From contig NZ_CP042332.1 of NCBI RefSeq assembly GCF_008253865.1, forward strand, positions 248,001-312,000: a stretch of 64,000 bases of DNA, written 5' to 3'. The position numbers and the translations under genes were made by a program. Below the pieces are notes generated by a model, which was given only the letters and a program-made list of their open reading frames with translations, ran no database searches and was not told where the DNA came from. The stretch is from Bosea sp. F3-2. Its GTDB lineage: Bacteria > Pseudomonadota > Alphaproteobacteria > Rhizobiales > Beijerinckiaceae. How positions within the stretch are numbered: position 1 is the stretch's first letter; each line of letters begins with the position of its first letter. This document shows, piece by piece, positions 8,275-16,293 of the stretch.

Positions 8275-9261
8275 ATGGATTATCGTAATCTCGGTCGCAC
8301 CGGCCTCAAAGTATCGCGCATCGCGCTGGGCTGCATGAGCTATGGCGACCCGACGCGCGGCAACCATAACTGGGTGATGGGTGAGGAGGAGGGGCGCCCC
8401 TTCATCCGCAAGGCGCTGGAAGCCGGCATCAACTTCTTCGACACGGCGAACGTCTATTCGGACGGCGCGAGCGAGGAGGTGCTCGGTCGGGCCATTCGCG
8501 ACTTCACCCCGCGCGACGCCGTCGTCATCGCCACCAAGGTCTATGGCCGCATGCGCCCCGACGCCAATGGGCAAGGCCTGTCGCGCAAGGCGATCTTCGC
8601 TGAAATCGACGCGAGCCTGAAGCGTCTCGGCACGGACTATGTCGATCTCTACCAGACCCATCGCTGGGACTACGAGACCCCGATCGAGGAAACGCTGGAA
8701 GCGCTCAGCGACGTCGTCAAGGCGGGCAAGGCCCGCTATATCGGCGCCTCGTCCATGCATGCCTGGCAGTTCATGAAGGCGCTGGGCTTGCAGCGCCAGC
8801 ACGGCTGGGAGCGGTTCGTCTCGATGCAGAACCATCTTAACCTGCTCTACCGCGAAGAGGAGCGGGAGATGCTGCCGCTCTGCCGTTCCGAGGGGATCGG
8901 CGTCGTGCCGTGGTCGCCCCTGGCGCGCGGGCGGCTGACGCGGCCCTGGCAGGACGAGCCCGCGACGGCGCGCGCCGCAGCCGACGAAGTCGGCAAGGGC
9001 TTCTACGATAAGACGAAGAGCGCGGACCGCGCCGTGGTCGAACGGGTCGGGGACATTGCGGAGCAGCGTGGCTTGCCACGCGCGCAAATCGCTCTTGCCT
9101 GGCTGCTTCAGAAAGAGGGAGTGACCGCCCCGCTCGTGGGGGCGACTAAGTTGGCACAACTTGAGGATGCCCTGGCGGCGCTGACGCTCAAGCTTTCCGA
9201 TGCGGAAGTCCACGCATTAGAAGAGCCATACGTTGCCCACGAAGTGTCAGGCTTTGTCTGA
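8275..9261 (+). CDS. Aldo/keto reductase
   Basis: A 328-residue TIM-barrel oxidoreductase of the AKR superfamily. The N-terminus MDYRNLGRTGLKVSRIALGCMSYG is the usual first strand. FFDTANVYSDGASEEVLGRAI holds the catalytic Asp and Tyr, IATKVYG the Lys and YQTHRWD the His. The C-terminal TAPLVGATKLAQLEDALAALTLKL binds NADPH. It lies 29 bp after the CoA-transferase and probably ends the operon. Substrate unknown; an aldehyde or keto intermediate is plausible. Confidence 0.9.
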   Translation: MDYRNLGRTGLKVSRIALGCMSYGDPTRGNHNWVMGEEEGRPFIRKALEAGINFFDTANVYSDGASEEVLGRAIRDFTPRDAVVIATKVYGRMRPDANGQGLSRKAIFAEIDASLKRLGTDYVDLYQTHRWDYETPIEETLEALSDVVKAGKARYIGASSMHAWQFMKALGLQRQHGWERFVSMQNHLNLLYREEEREMLPLCRSEGIGVVPWSPLARGRLTRPWQDEPATARAAADEVGKGFYDKTKSADRAVVERVGDIAEQRGLPRAQIALAWLLQKEGVTAPLVGATKLAQLEDALAALTLKLSDAEVHALEEPYVAHEVSGFV

Positions 9262-9395
9262 CACCGAACCGGCTCGCGCCCATCGGTTAGCGATGTCGGT
9301 CACCAATGCATTTGGCCTAACCGCCCAGGTGCCGGTTCGGTCGGTCTACTTGGCCGGCGGCGGGCATGACTTCAGTTCTGAGCGGTCCGTCGAGA

Positions 9396-10035
9396 CTATG
9401 ACGCGGGCAGGCGCAGCAGAGTGCGAGCCTCTGCGACCGAGGCCGGGTGCCGGCCGTATTCCGGGCACAGCGCGGCGACGCGCTTCACGAGAGCGGCGTT
9501 CGAGGGAGCGAGCGTTTCGCGGTCGAGCCTGACATTGTCTTCCAGTCCGGTGCGGTGGCCGCCGAGCTCAAGTGACCAGCGGTTGAGCGTGATCTGGTCG
9601 CGCCCGATGCCGGCGCCGGTCCAGATCGCGGCAGGCGTCAGGCGCTTGAGCGTCGCGATGGAGAATTCGAGGGAGGCACGATCGACCGGCATCGCGTTCT
9701 TCCACGCCGTCCTTCTCCATCGCGGCCGCCTTGAAGATCATCGACAGGTCGAACGCCTCGATCTCGGGTTTGACGGCGTGGCTCAGCATCTCGGCAGCGA
9801 GCCAGTCGATGAGCTCGGGGCTGTTCTCGTAGACGCGCGTCGGGAAGTTGCACGATCCCGTCGAGAGCGACGCCATGTCGGGCTTCAGCGGGATCATGCC
9901 GCCACGCTCGCGGCCGGCACCCGATCGGCCACCGGTCGAGAACTGCACGATCATGCCGGGGCAGTGCTGGCGCAGCCCCTCGAGGAGGCGCGCGAAGCGC
10001 TCCGGATCGGAGGTGGGCGTGCCGTCAGTCTGGGC
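9396..10035 (-). pseudogene. BKACE (DUF849, beta-keto acid cleavage enzyme) pseudogene
   Basis: Two adjacent frames on the minus strand read one BKACE protein. The upstream frame gives DGTPTSDPERFARLLEG, FSTGGRSGAGRERGGMIPL, ASLSTGSCNFPTRVYENSP and KPEIEAFDLSMIF. The downstream frame gives MPVDRASLEFSIATLKRL, GAGIGRDQITLNRWSLELGG and LEDNVRLDRETLAPSNA. They meet near 9692-9710, where roughly a dozen family residues (the GPLHVQFVMG region) are missing and one extra G shifts the frame. The N-terminal third, with the first metal-binding strand, is also absent. BKACE enzymes condense beta-keto acids with acetyl-CoA; this copy is dead. Confidence 0.85.
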
Positions 10036-10059
10036 CTGTGTGGCTAGCCGGCATTCCAC

Positions 10060-10359
10060 AGTCAGCTACGGGACCGGTCCCGCTCTGGCGGCGAAAGCGC
10101 TACCTAGACTGCCCGAAACCGGACGCTGCGGACGTCAGGAAGTGGCCAACGTCGGTCGCAACACAGGCTGGCGGTCAATGTCCACGATGGGTCCGATTTC
10201 GGCCATCACGCGCCGCGTTCGGTAGGTCCGCTCTCGGGCAAGGAGCCAGAGTCCCCTTCTGGCGCAACACGGCCTTGAGATTTCCCCTAGCAAGCGATGA
10301 GCTGCAAGGCCGCAGATTGGGTCCAATGCGGATCAATGGTTCTTCCCCATGGAGCTGTG
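10060..10359. other. 300-bp gap with no recognisable gene
   Basis: This segment lies between the BKACE remnant and the GMC oxidoreductase. Both strands hold only short, low-quality frames. Base composition is less GC-biased than the flanking genes, as in degenerate mobile or decayed sequence. I see no hairpin with a T-run and no tRNA. Confidence 0.4.
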
Positions 10360-12045
10360 TCAGATCAGCCCGTCAGCGAGTTTCTCCGACAGCATGATGG
10401 TTGGGAGGTTGGTGTTGGCTCGCGGTACGCAGGGCATGATCGAAGCATCAATCACATGCAGCCCCTCGACACCGTGGACGGCGCCGTCGCGTGGCGAGAC
10501 GACGGCCGCCTCGTCGTCGGCGCGCCCCATTCGGCAAGTGCCGGAGGGATGATAGCCGCCGATGGTGTGCTTGCGGATCATCTCCTCCATCGCATCGTCG
10601 TCTTCCAGCGCCGTCGGGATGTCGTCGCCGCTGGCGAAGAGGCGGTCGACCAGCAGCTTGCGCAGCGGTCCCGGTCCTTCGGTCAGAAGGGCAGGCCCCA
10701 GCGTGACCAGCCAGTTGCGCAGGTTGACGCCTCCGACGAGCTTGGCCATGGCGCCATGGGTAGCAGCAAAGGGGTTGCTGCAGGCTTGCCGCAACTCGTT
10801 CGAGGCATAGAGCGACCACATCCGCCGCACCGCCAGCTTCATCCGTGCCATGTCGCGCGGGTCGGACAGCATCTGGAAGGCTATCTCGGGTCGCCCGGTC
10901 GGGTTTTCCGGATTCAGCCGAACCCAGCCGGTAGAATAGGGCTTGTTGATCCAGCTGAAGAGCGAGCCGATGCGCCTGCCGATCGGGTGCCAGGCCGATT
11001 TCGAGACGACGACCATGAACATGTCGCCATGCCCGCAGCCCTCGACCTCGGAGGAGTAGCGCCAGGCCGCCTGAACATGACGTCGCGGTGTCCTGCCCAG
11101 ACGATGCCCACGCCGAATCCATGACGACATCGCCATCGAGGGATGCTCGTTCAGGTTCCGACCCACCCCTGGCAGATGCTGGACAACGGTAACGCCCGCC
11201 TCCTTCAGATGTTCGGCATTCCCGATGCCAGCACGCAGAAGCAGCGCCGGGCTTTCGAGCGCCCCGGCCGACAGGATCATCCGGCGCGCCGCGATATGCT
11301 CTTCGCCGATCTGGACGCCTGTGACGCGCCGACCGTCCATCAGCAGGCGATCGACCTTGCTGTTGGAACGGATCGTTAGGTTCGGCCTGCGGCGGGTCGC
11401 GGCGTCGAGATAGCCCATCGCGGCCGAGCAGCGCGAGCGGCGATCGGTCGTCAGCGACATCGGGAACCAGCCATCCTCGAAGACCGCATTCTGGTCGCCG
11501 ATATTGCGATAGCCTGCGGCCGTCAGCGCCTGCATCGTCGCGCGGGTAAAGCCGGGCCATTCCTCGGGCATGACCCGGCTGATCGTGATCGGGCCGGACG
11601 AGCCGTGCAGCGGCCCGTCATAGTCCATGTCGGTCTCGAGCTTGCGGAAATAGGGCAGAACCCCTTCCCAGCCCCAGCCCTCGGCGCCGAGCGCTGCCCA
11701 TTCGTCGTAGTCGGCCGGTAGCCCGCGATTGCCGATCTCGCCATTCATGCTGGAGCCACCGCCGATCACGCGCGGCTGGATGTAGGGCTTCACTGGCGAG
11801 CGGGCGGGATCATTATGCGAGAGTGGCATCAGCCGGGCACGCAGGTCGCGCCACTGATAGGCGGAGTTGAAGGCGGCACGATAGGGATAGACGTCGCGAA
11901 TCTCGTCGGGCTCCAGCCCCGGCTGGAAATCAGGTCCGGCCTCGATCAGGAGGACGCGGTTCTTGCCCGACGCCGAGAGCCGGTTGGCCAGCACGCAGCC
12001 TGCCGGCCCACCACCGACGATGATTTCGTCGTAGGCCGCGGTCAT
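10360..12045 (-). CDS. GMC-family FAD oxidoreductase (choline dehydrogenase-like)
   Basis: A 561-residue flavoenzyme. The FAD-binding loop IIVGGGPAGCVLANRLS is at residues 8-24, followed by VLLIEAGPD. GGSSMNGEIGNRG is the GMC signature 1, and the C-terminal GGYHPSGTCRMG and PRANTNLPTIMLSEKLAD match the active-site His region and signature 2. The frame is open far upstream, but the ATG at 12045 overlaps the previous gene as ATGA and directly precedes the FAD fold, so I use it. It follows the enolase-superfamily gene in a leftward operon and likely oxidises a hydroxyl of a sugar-like substrate. Confidence 0.9.
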   Translation of the reverse strand: MTAAYDEIIVGGGPAGCVLANRLSASGKNRVLLIEAGPDFQPGLEPDEIRDVYPYRAAFNSAYQWRDLRARLMPLSHNDPARSPVKPYIQPRVIGGGSSMNGEIGNRGLPADYDEWAALGAEGWGWEGVLPYFRKLETDMDYDGPLHGSSGPITISRVMPEEWPGFTRATMQALTAAGYRNIGDQNAVFEDGWFPMSLTTDRRSRCSAAMGYLDAATRRRPNLTIRSNSKVDRLLMDGRRVTGVQIGEEHIAARRMILSAGALESPALLLRAGIGNAEHLKEAGVTVVQHLPGVGRNLNEHPSMAMSSWIRRGHRLGRTPRRHVQAAWRYSSEVEGCGHGDMFMVVVSKSAWHPIGRRIGSLFSWINKPYSTGWVRLNPENPTGRPEIAFQMLSDPRDMARMKLAVRRMWSLYASNELRQACSNPFAATHGAMAKLVGGVNLRNWLVTLGPALLTEGPGPLRKLLVDRLFASGDDIPTALEDDDAMEEMIRKHTIGGYHPSGTCRMGRADDEAAVVSPRDGAVHGVEGLHVIDASIMPCVPRANTNLPTIMLSEKLADGLI

Positions 12046-13262
12046 TTTGCGGCTCCGCCGCCCTTCTTCAGGGTGAATTCCTGATAGGCGGTGCGGTTGG
12101 CGAGAATGTAGTCCCAGTCGTACTCGACGCCGAGGCCGGCCCCATCGGGGACCGGCATGCAGCCGTCCTCTCCGATATCTTCCAGCGCATCGCTGTAGCC
12201 GGAGCCGAAGACCGGCGGCACGGGATTGGCGACACCGGGAGCGACGAGGGAGAGCTCGTACCAGCTCGAATTCCGCATCGCGGACATGCAATGCCGCTGC
12301 GCCGGGCCGGCGGCGTGGATCTCGCAATCGAGGCCGAAAGCCTCGGCGAGGTGCGCGACCTTCATCGTGCCCGTGATGCCCATGTCGTAATCGGGATCGA
12401 CGCGCATGTAGTCCGTCGCCCGGTCCCGGAGCCAGGCCGCCTTGCTCTCGAGGCCGCGTACATGCTCGGTCAGCATCAGCGGGGTGCGGACGCTCTCCTT
12501 GAGTTGCCGGGCCGCGTGGGGGGACCAGCCGGCATCCATGAACGGGTCTTCGTACCAGAGATAGCCGCCCTCATCGCAGGCCTTGCCGACATAGATCGCG
12601 TCGGCCAGCGTGTGCAGCTCGCTCGCGGCGTCGTACATCAGCTCCATCCGGTCGCCGACGCGCCTGGCGCAGAGCAGCAGGTTCGCGGCCTCCTCCTTCG
12701 GGTCGCCCTCACCCCAGCCATGGATCTTGTAGCCGCGATAGCCGAGCGCGAGGCACTCCTCCGCGAAATCGGCATAGGCCTCGATGCTGTCGAGAATGCC
12801 GTCGCGGCCGCCGTTCAGCGTGCTGGCATAGGTCGGAAGCCGCTGGCGGTAGCCGCCCAACAGCCGCCAAACCGGACGATCGACCGCCTTGCCGGCGAGG
12901 TCCCACAGCGCGATGTCCAGCGCCGAATGGCCGATCGCCATGTAGTGCCGGTGGGCGCGCTTGAGCTTGTTGTAGATCGCCTCGCGCTCCTCGGCGTCCT
13001 CGCCCAGGATCAAGCCGGCGGCAGCCTTGACTTGGCCGACCATGACACCGTTCTTGCCGCTGTGGACGCTGCAATACTCGCCGCGATGCCCGCCGTCGGT
13101 CTCGATCCGAACGGCGAAGGCCGTCAGCCGCGACTGCGCGCCCTTCATCACGCTGCGGTTGCCGCTGGCATCCACGCCGAGCCCGTCGACCGTATAGCCG
13201 AACTCATGGATCTCGATCCGTGCGATCCGCGCTTCCGGCCGCGAGCCGATCAATCTGTTCAT
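12042..13262 (-). CDS. Mandelate racemase/muconate lactonizing enzyme-family dehydratase
   Basis: A 406-residue enolase-superfamily protein. The barrel has the metal ligands Asp211 (MYDAAS), Glu238 (YEDPF) and Glu266 (TEHVRG), a base motif Lys179-Ile-His181 (GYKIHGW) where most MR members have Lys-x-Lys, and a C-terminal His in DCEIHAAGP. The ATG at 13262 is preferred; another in-frame ATG at 13313 would add 17 unconserved residues and cover the candidate operator. It is divergent from the GntR gene and probably a sugar-acid dehydratase or epimerase. The Lys-x-His variant makes the reaction uncertain. Confidence 0.85.
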   Translation of the reverse strand: MNRLIGSRPEARIARIEIHEFGYTVDGLGVDASGNRSVMKGAQSRLTAFAVRIETDGGHRGEYCSVHSGKNGVMVGQVKAAAGLILGEDAEEREAIYNKLKRAHRHYMAIGHSALDIALWDLAGKAVDRPVWRLLGGYRQRLPTYASTLNGGRDGILDSIEAYADFAEECLALGYRGYKIHGWGEGDPKEEAANLLLCARRVGDRMELMYDAASELHTLADAIYVGKACDEGGYLWYEDPFMDAGWSPHAARQLKESVRTPLMLTEHVRGLESKAAWLRDRATDYMRVDPDYDMGITGTMKVAHLAEAFGLDCEIHAAGPAQRHCMSAMRNSSWYELSLVAPGVANPVPPVFGSGYSDALEDIGEDGCMPVPDGAGLGVEYDWDYILANRTAYQEFTLKKGGGAAK

Positions 13263-13296
13263 GGCGGTTCCTGACAATTTCGGCTTGCAATGAGCA

Positions 13297-13313
13297 AAGC
13301 TGTCTGACAACAT
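13297..13313. promoter_or_regulatory. Candidate GntR/FCD operator in the divergent promoter
   Basis: The 17-bp site AAGCTGTCTGACAACAT has the palindromic core TGTC-T-GACA and lies between the divergent dehydratase and GntR genes. The same 17 bases recur, inverted, at 14792-14808 inside the binding-protein gene, and a 12-base version is at 13817-13828. FCD-type GntR proteins bind short palindromes with GT/AC arms, so this is a good candidate for the adjacent regulator. Confidence 0.55.
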
Positions 13314-13360
13314 AATTTTAAGCAGACTGATTTGGAGCCGTCAACGGGACAAGACGCCAG

Positions 13361-14044
13361 ATGGACTCGGAGGAAAGCCGCTCCGCGATCGCCTACAGGC
13401 AGATCGCCGGCTACATCGACAATGTCGCGGATGGGGCGCGACTGCCGCCCGAGGCGGATTTTGCCGAGATGTTCGGCCTGTCGCGGGCCAGCATCCGCGA
13501 GGCTCTGGCGCGGCTGCGGGCCGAGGGCATCGTCCGCTCGCGCAAGGGCTCGGGCACCTATGCGGTGCGCAGCGGCGCGCCCGAAATGGTCAGGCTTTCA
13601 GCGATTTCCTCGGTGCGCGAACTGGCCCAGTGGCACGAGGTGCGGCTTGCGCTGGAAAGCGAGGTCGCGGCCCTGGCGGCCGACCGGCGAACCGAGGAGG
13701 ACTTAGCGCGGCTTGTCGCGGCGCAGGAGGCGCTGCTCGCCAGCCTGCTGACCGGGCGGGGCGAGCGCGAAGACGTCGCCTTCCACGCGGCGCTGGCGGT
13801 CTGCGCCCATAATCCGAAGCTGTCTGACGCCTTGGGGCGGCTGACCTCACACATCTTCAGCTGGGGCAATCTTTCAGCGCAGCGCTCCGTGCTGACCATG
13901 GCGGAGCGCCGCGAGCTGATCGCGCTAGAGCACGGCGCCATCGTCGCCGCGGTCGCGGCGCGGGACGGGGATCGCGCCCGCGCCGAGATGCGCCGTCATC
14001 TTCTGGCTGGCCGCACGCGCGTGCTCAGCGACCTGCAAATGTAA
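13361..14044 (+). CDS. GntR-family (FadR/FCD subfamily) transcriptional regulator
   Basis: A 227-residue regulator. The N-terminal winged helix (LPPEADFAEMFGLSRASIREALARLRAEGIV) is followed by RKGSGTYAV, the wing. The C-terminal helical FCD effector domain (about 80-220) has the Asp/His metal pattern, with DVAFHAALAVCAHNPKL as the best-seen part. It is the first gene of the sugar importer run, 29 bp before the binding protein, and divergent from the dehydratase/GMC pair, so it likely controls both arms in response to a sugar acid. Confidence 0.92.
   Translation: MDSEESRSAIAYRQIAGYIDNVADGARLPPEADFAEMFGLSRASIREALARLRAEGIVRSRKGSGTYAVRSGAPEMVRLSAISSVRELAQWHEVRLALESEVAALAADRRTEEDLARLVAAQEALLASLLTGRGEREDVAFHAALAVCAHNPKLSDALGRLTSHIFSWGNLSAQRSVLTMAERRELIALEHGAIVAAVAARDGDRARAEMRRHLLAGRTRVLSDLQM
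13817..13828. promoter_or_regulatory. Partial copy of the GntR candidate operator, inside the regulator gene
   Basis: AAGCTGTCTGAC, 12 bases identical to the start of the site at 13297, falls within the regulator's own coding region. On its own it could be chance; with the 17-bp copy at 14792 it may act as an auxiliary site. Confidence 0.25.
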
Positions 14045-14073
14045 GCAAAAACCGATCGGGGAGGATCCAGTCC

Positions 14074-15369
14074 ATGAAAGCGATGGTCTTTGACAGAAGG
14101 TCGGTGCTGCGTGCCGGCGCGGCGGGGCTGGCCTTCGCAAGCCTGCCGAAACAGGCTGGCGCACAGGGCCTTTCGGGCACCGTTCGGGTCTGGACCTTTC
14201 TCGGGGCGGATGGGCAATCGCCGCGCGAGGTCGTGCTGCGCGAGATCATCAAGCGCTTCAAGGCAGCGCATCCCAGCGTCGATATCCGGATCGAGTCCCA
14301 GCCCTTCCAGGAGCTCGAGGTGAAGTTCGTCGCCGCCTCGGCCCAGAACCGCGCGCCCGATGTGATCTGGATGCGCGACACCTTCCTCGATCTCGTCCAG
14401 CAGCGCGGCGCGCTCGCCAATCTCGACGACCTGCTGTCAGCCGATTTCAAGGCGAAGGTGCTTCCCGATCTCTTCCCGGTCTTCGTCGAGAAATCGGTCT
14501 TCAACAAGAAGCGCATCTCCCTGCCGCTCTGGCCCAGCCCTGCCCAGGCGATCTTCTACCGCAAGGATGCGCTGTCCGAGCTCGGCCTCGATACCCCGCC
14601 GCTCACCTGGGACGCTTTCATCGCCGCCGCCGGCAAGCTGACCAAGGGCGAGCGTCTGGGCTTCGGCCTGCCGACCAACGACAACAGCGTCTCGGCCTTC
14701 ATCAACATCATGACCGGCTTCGGCCCGACGATCTTCGATGCGGCCACAGGGCAATTCAACGTGACCGGCCCCGAGGCCAAGGAGGCGGCCAATGTTGTCA
14801 GACAGCTTGTGGCGAACGGAGCGCTCTCGCCGACGCTGCTGAATGCGATGGGCGACGATATCCAGGACCAGTTCGCCTCCGGCCGCTTCGCGATGGTGCA
14901 GGCCTTCGCGCCGCGCTTGCAGCAGTACAAGCAGATCGCCGCCGGCTATAACGGCAAGGACCTGGCGGTGACGGCTTGGCCGGCCTTCGGCACGCGCCCA
15001 CCAGCGGTGCTGCTCGGCCCCTACTGGACGGTGGGCATCTCCGCCAAATCCGCCAACCTGGCCGCGGCGACCGCCTTCGTCGAGAGCCTGTTCAGCGCGG
15101 AGGCGTCGCTGGAATGGGCGAAGACCGCAGGCCTCGTGCCCGATCGGCGCTCCGTGCTGAAAGATCCCTATTTCGCGACGCCGGCGGCGTCCGACATCCA
15201 CGCCTTTACCGCGCTGCTCTCGGCGCCGGGCGTGCTGACCTTCCCGCAGCGCATGCCCAACATCACCAAGGTCTTCCCGGTGATGAACACGGCCCTGCAG
15301 GAGCTGATCGGAACCAAGGAAAGCGTGGACGCCATTCTCGAACGGGCGAAATCCACGCTGGGCTGGTAG
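14074..15369 (+). CDS. Sugar ABC transporter substrate-binding protein (SBP family 1)
   Basis: A 431-residue periplasmic binding protein. The N-terminus has a twin-arginine-like motif, FDRRSVLRAGAAGLAFA, before the cleavage region LPKQAGAQG, so Tat export is likely. SGTVRVWTFLG, RFKAAHPSVDIRIES and APDVIWMRDTFLDLVQ are the usual first strands of the MalE/UgpB type. WSPSPAQAIFYRKDALSELGL-like text near residues 150-170 marks the hinge region. It is followed by two permeases and an ATPase. Confidence 0.92.
   Translation: MKAMVFDRRSVLRAGAAGLAFASLPKQAGAQGLSGTVRVWTFLGADGQSPREVVLREIIKRFKAAHPSVDIRIESQPFQELEVKFVAASAQNRAPDVIWMRDTFLDLVQQRGALANLDDLLSADFKAKVLPDLFPVFVEKSVFNKKRISLPLWPSPAQAIFYRKDALSELGLDTPPLTWDAFIAAAGKLTKGERLGFGLPTNDNSVSAFINIMTGFGPTIFDAATGQFNVTGPEAKEAANVVRQLVANGALSPTLLNAMGDDIQDQFASGRFAMVQAFAPRLQQYKQIAAGYNGKDLAVTAWPAFGTRPPAVLLGPYWTVGISAKSANLAAATAFVESLFSAEASLEWAKTAGLVPDRRSVLKDPYFATPAASDIHAFTALLSAPGVLTFPQRMPNITKVFPVMNTALQELIGTKESVDAILERAKSTLGW
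14792..14808. promoter_or_regulatory. Second 17-bp copy of the GntR candidate operator (intragenic, inverted)
   Basis: ATGTTGTCAGACAGCTT is the exact reverse complement of the site at 13297-13313 and lies about 720 bp into the binding-protein gene. A 17-base exact match within 1.5 kb is unlikely by chance. It encodes ordinary residues (NVVRQL), so dual use is possible. A repression loop is inference. Confidence 0.4.
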
Positions 15370-15375
15370 CGCACC

Positions 15376-16293
15376 ATGCATGCCATGCCTCTCGCGAAGC
15401 CGCGGAGCCTCGACGCCGTCGCGCGCCAGGCCCGGCTGGTGGGCTCGTCGCTGGTGGCGCCGGCCCTCCTGCTGGTCATCGCCATCAACATCCTGCCGGC
15501 GCTCTACGGATTCTACCTGAGCCTGCACAAGGTCTTCTTCTTCGGGAACGAGGGCTTCGTCGGCCTCGGCAACTATGTCGAGCTCTTCCGCGATCCATTC
15601 GCTTGGCAGGCGATCGGCCGGTCGCTGCTCTTCACCTTCGCGGCACTGGCCGTCGCCGTGCCGCTGGCGCTACTGGCGGCCATGGGCATCCGGCGCCTCG
15701 GCCGCTGGGGCAGCGTCCTGCTGACGGTCCTGCTGGTGCCCTGGGCGATGAGCCCGATCGTCGTCGCGCTGTTGTGGAAATGGATCCTGGTGCCGTCGCC
15801 CGGCGGACTGGTCGGCGCGGCCTTCAATGCCTTCGGCCTGCCGCCGCGGGACCTCCTGACCGACCCGCTGCTGGCCATGCCGACGCTGATCATCGTGGCG
15901 GTCTGGCGCAACTTCGCCTTTGCCACGATCATCCTGATCGGCGGCCTCGGCCAGATCCCGCGCGATCTCTACAAGGCGGCCGCAGTCGACGGACTCGGCT
16001 CCTGGGAGAGCTTCCGCAAGATCACGCTGCCGCTGCTCGCGCCCTCGCTGCTGATCGTGATCTCGATGCTGACGATCAGCTATTTCAACGAGGTGCAGCT
16101 CATCATCGGCCTGACCGGGGGCGGCCCGATCCGCCAGACCAGCACATTGGCCTATGCGCTCTACCACACCGGCTTCGTCGAGCTCGACCAGGGGCGCGGC
16201 AATGCCATCGCGGCCGTGATGTTCCTGATCAATATGGGGCTGATCGCCATCTATATTCGCATCCTGGGCAAGCAGCCGGGAGCTGCCGCATGA
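15376..16293 (+). CDS. Sugar ABC transporter permease (MalF type)
   Basis: A 305-residue inner-membrane permease with six predicted helices: N-terminal LVAPALLLVIAINILPALYGFYLSL, then FTFAALAVAVPLALLAAMGI and others. The EAA loop (DLYKAAAVDGLGSWESFRKITLPLL) contacts the ATPase. The ATG lies 7 bp after the binding-protein stop. It pairs with the MalG-type permease, whose start overlaps its stop. Confidence 0.93.
   Translation: MHAMPLAKPRSLDAVARQARLVGSSLVAPALLLVIAINILPALYGFYLSLHKVFFFGNEGFVGLGNYVELFRDPFAWQAIGRSLLFTFAALAVAVPLALLAAMGIRRLGRWGSVLLTVLLVPWAMSPIVVALLWKWILVPSPGGLVGAAFNAFGLPPRDLLTDPLLAMPTLIIVAVWRNFAFATIILIGGLGQIPRDLYKAAAVDGLGSWESFRKITLPLLAPSLLIVISMLTISYFNEVQLIIGLTGGGPIRQTSTLAYALYHTGFVELDQGRGNAIAAVMFLINMGLIAIYIRILGKQPGAAA

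Noticed and set aside
12046..12327. Upstream extension of the GMC oxidoreductase
   Set aside because: It overlaps the 3' end of the enolase-superfamily gene and has no homology; FAD-fold homology begins at the ATG at 12045.
13631..13652. TGGCAC followed by TTGC as a sigma-54 promoter inside the GntR gene
   Set aside because: The spacing between the two boxes is too long for a sigma-54 site and it lies within coding sequence.
14976..16289. N-terminal extension of the MalG-type permease frame, open for over 1.3 kb upstream
   Set aside because: The extension reads Arg/Pro-rich nonsense across the binding protein and MalF-type genes; the ATG at 16290 overlaps the previous stop and begins the conserved part.
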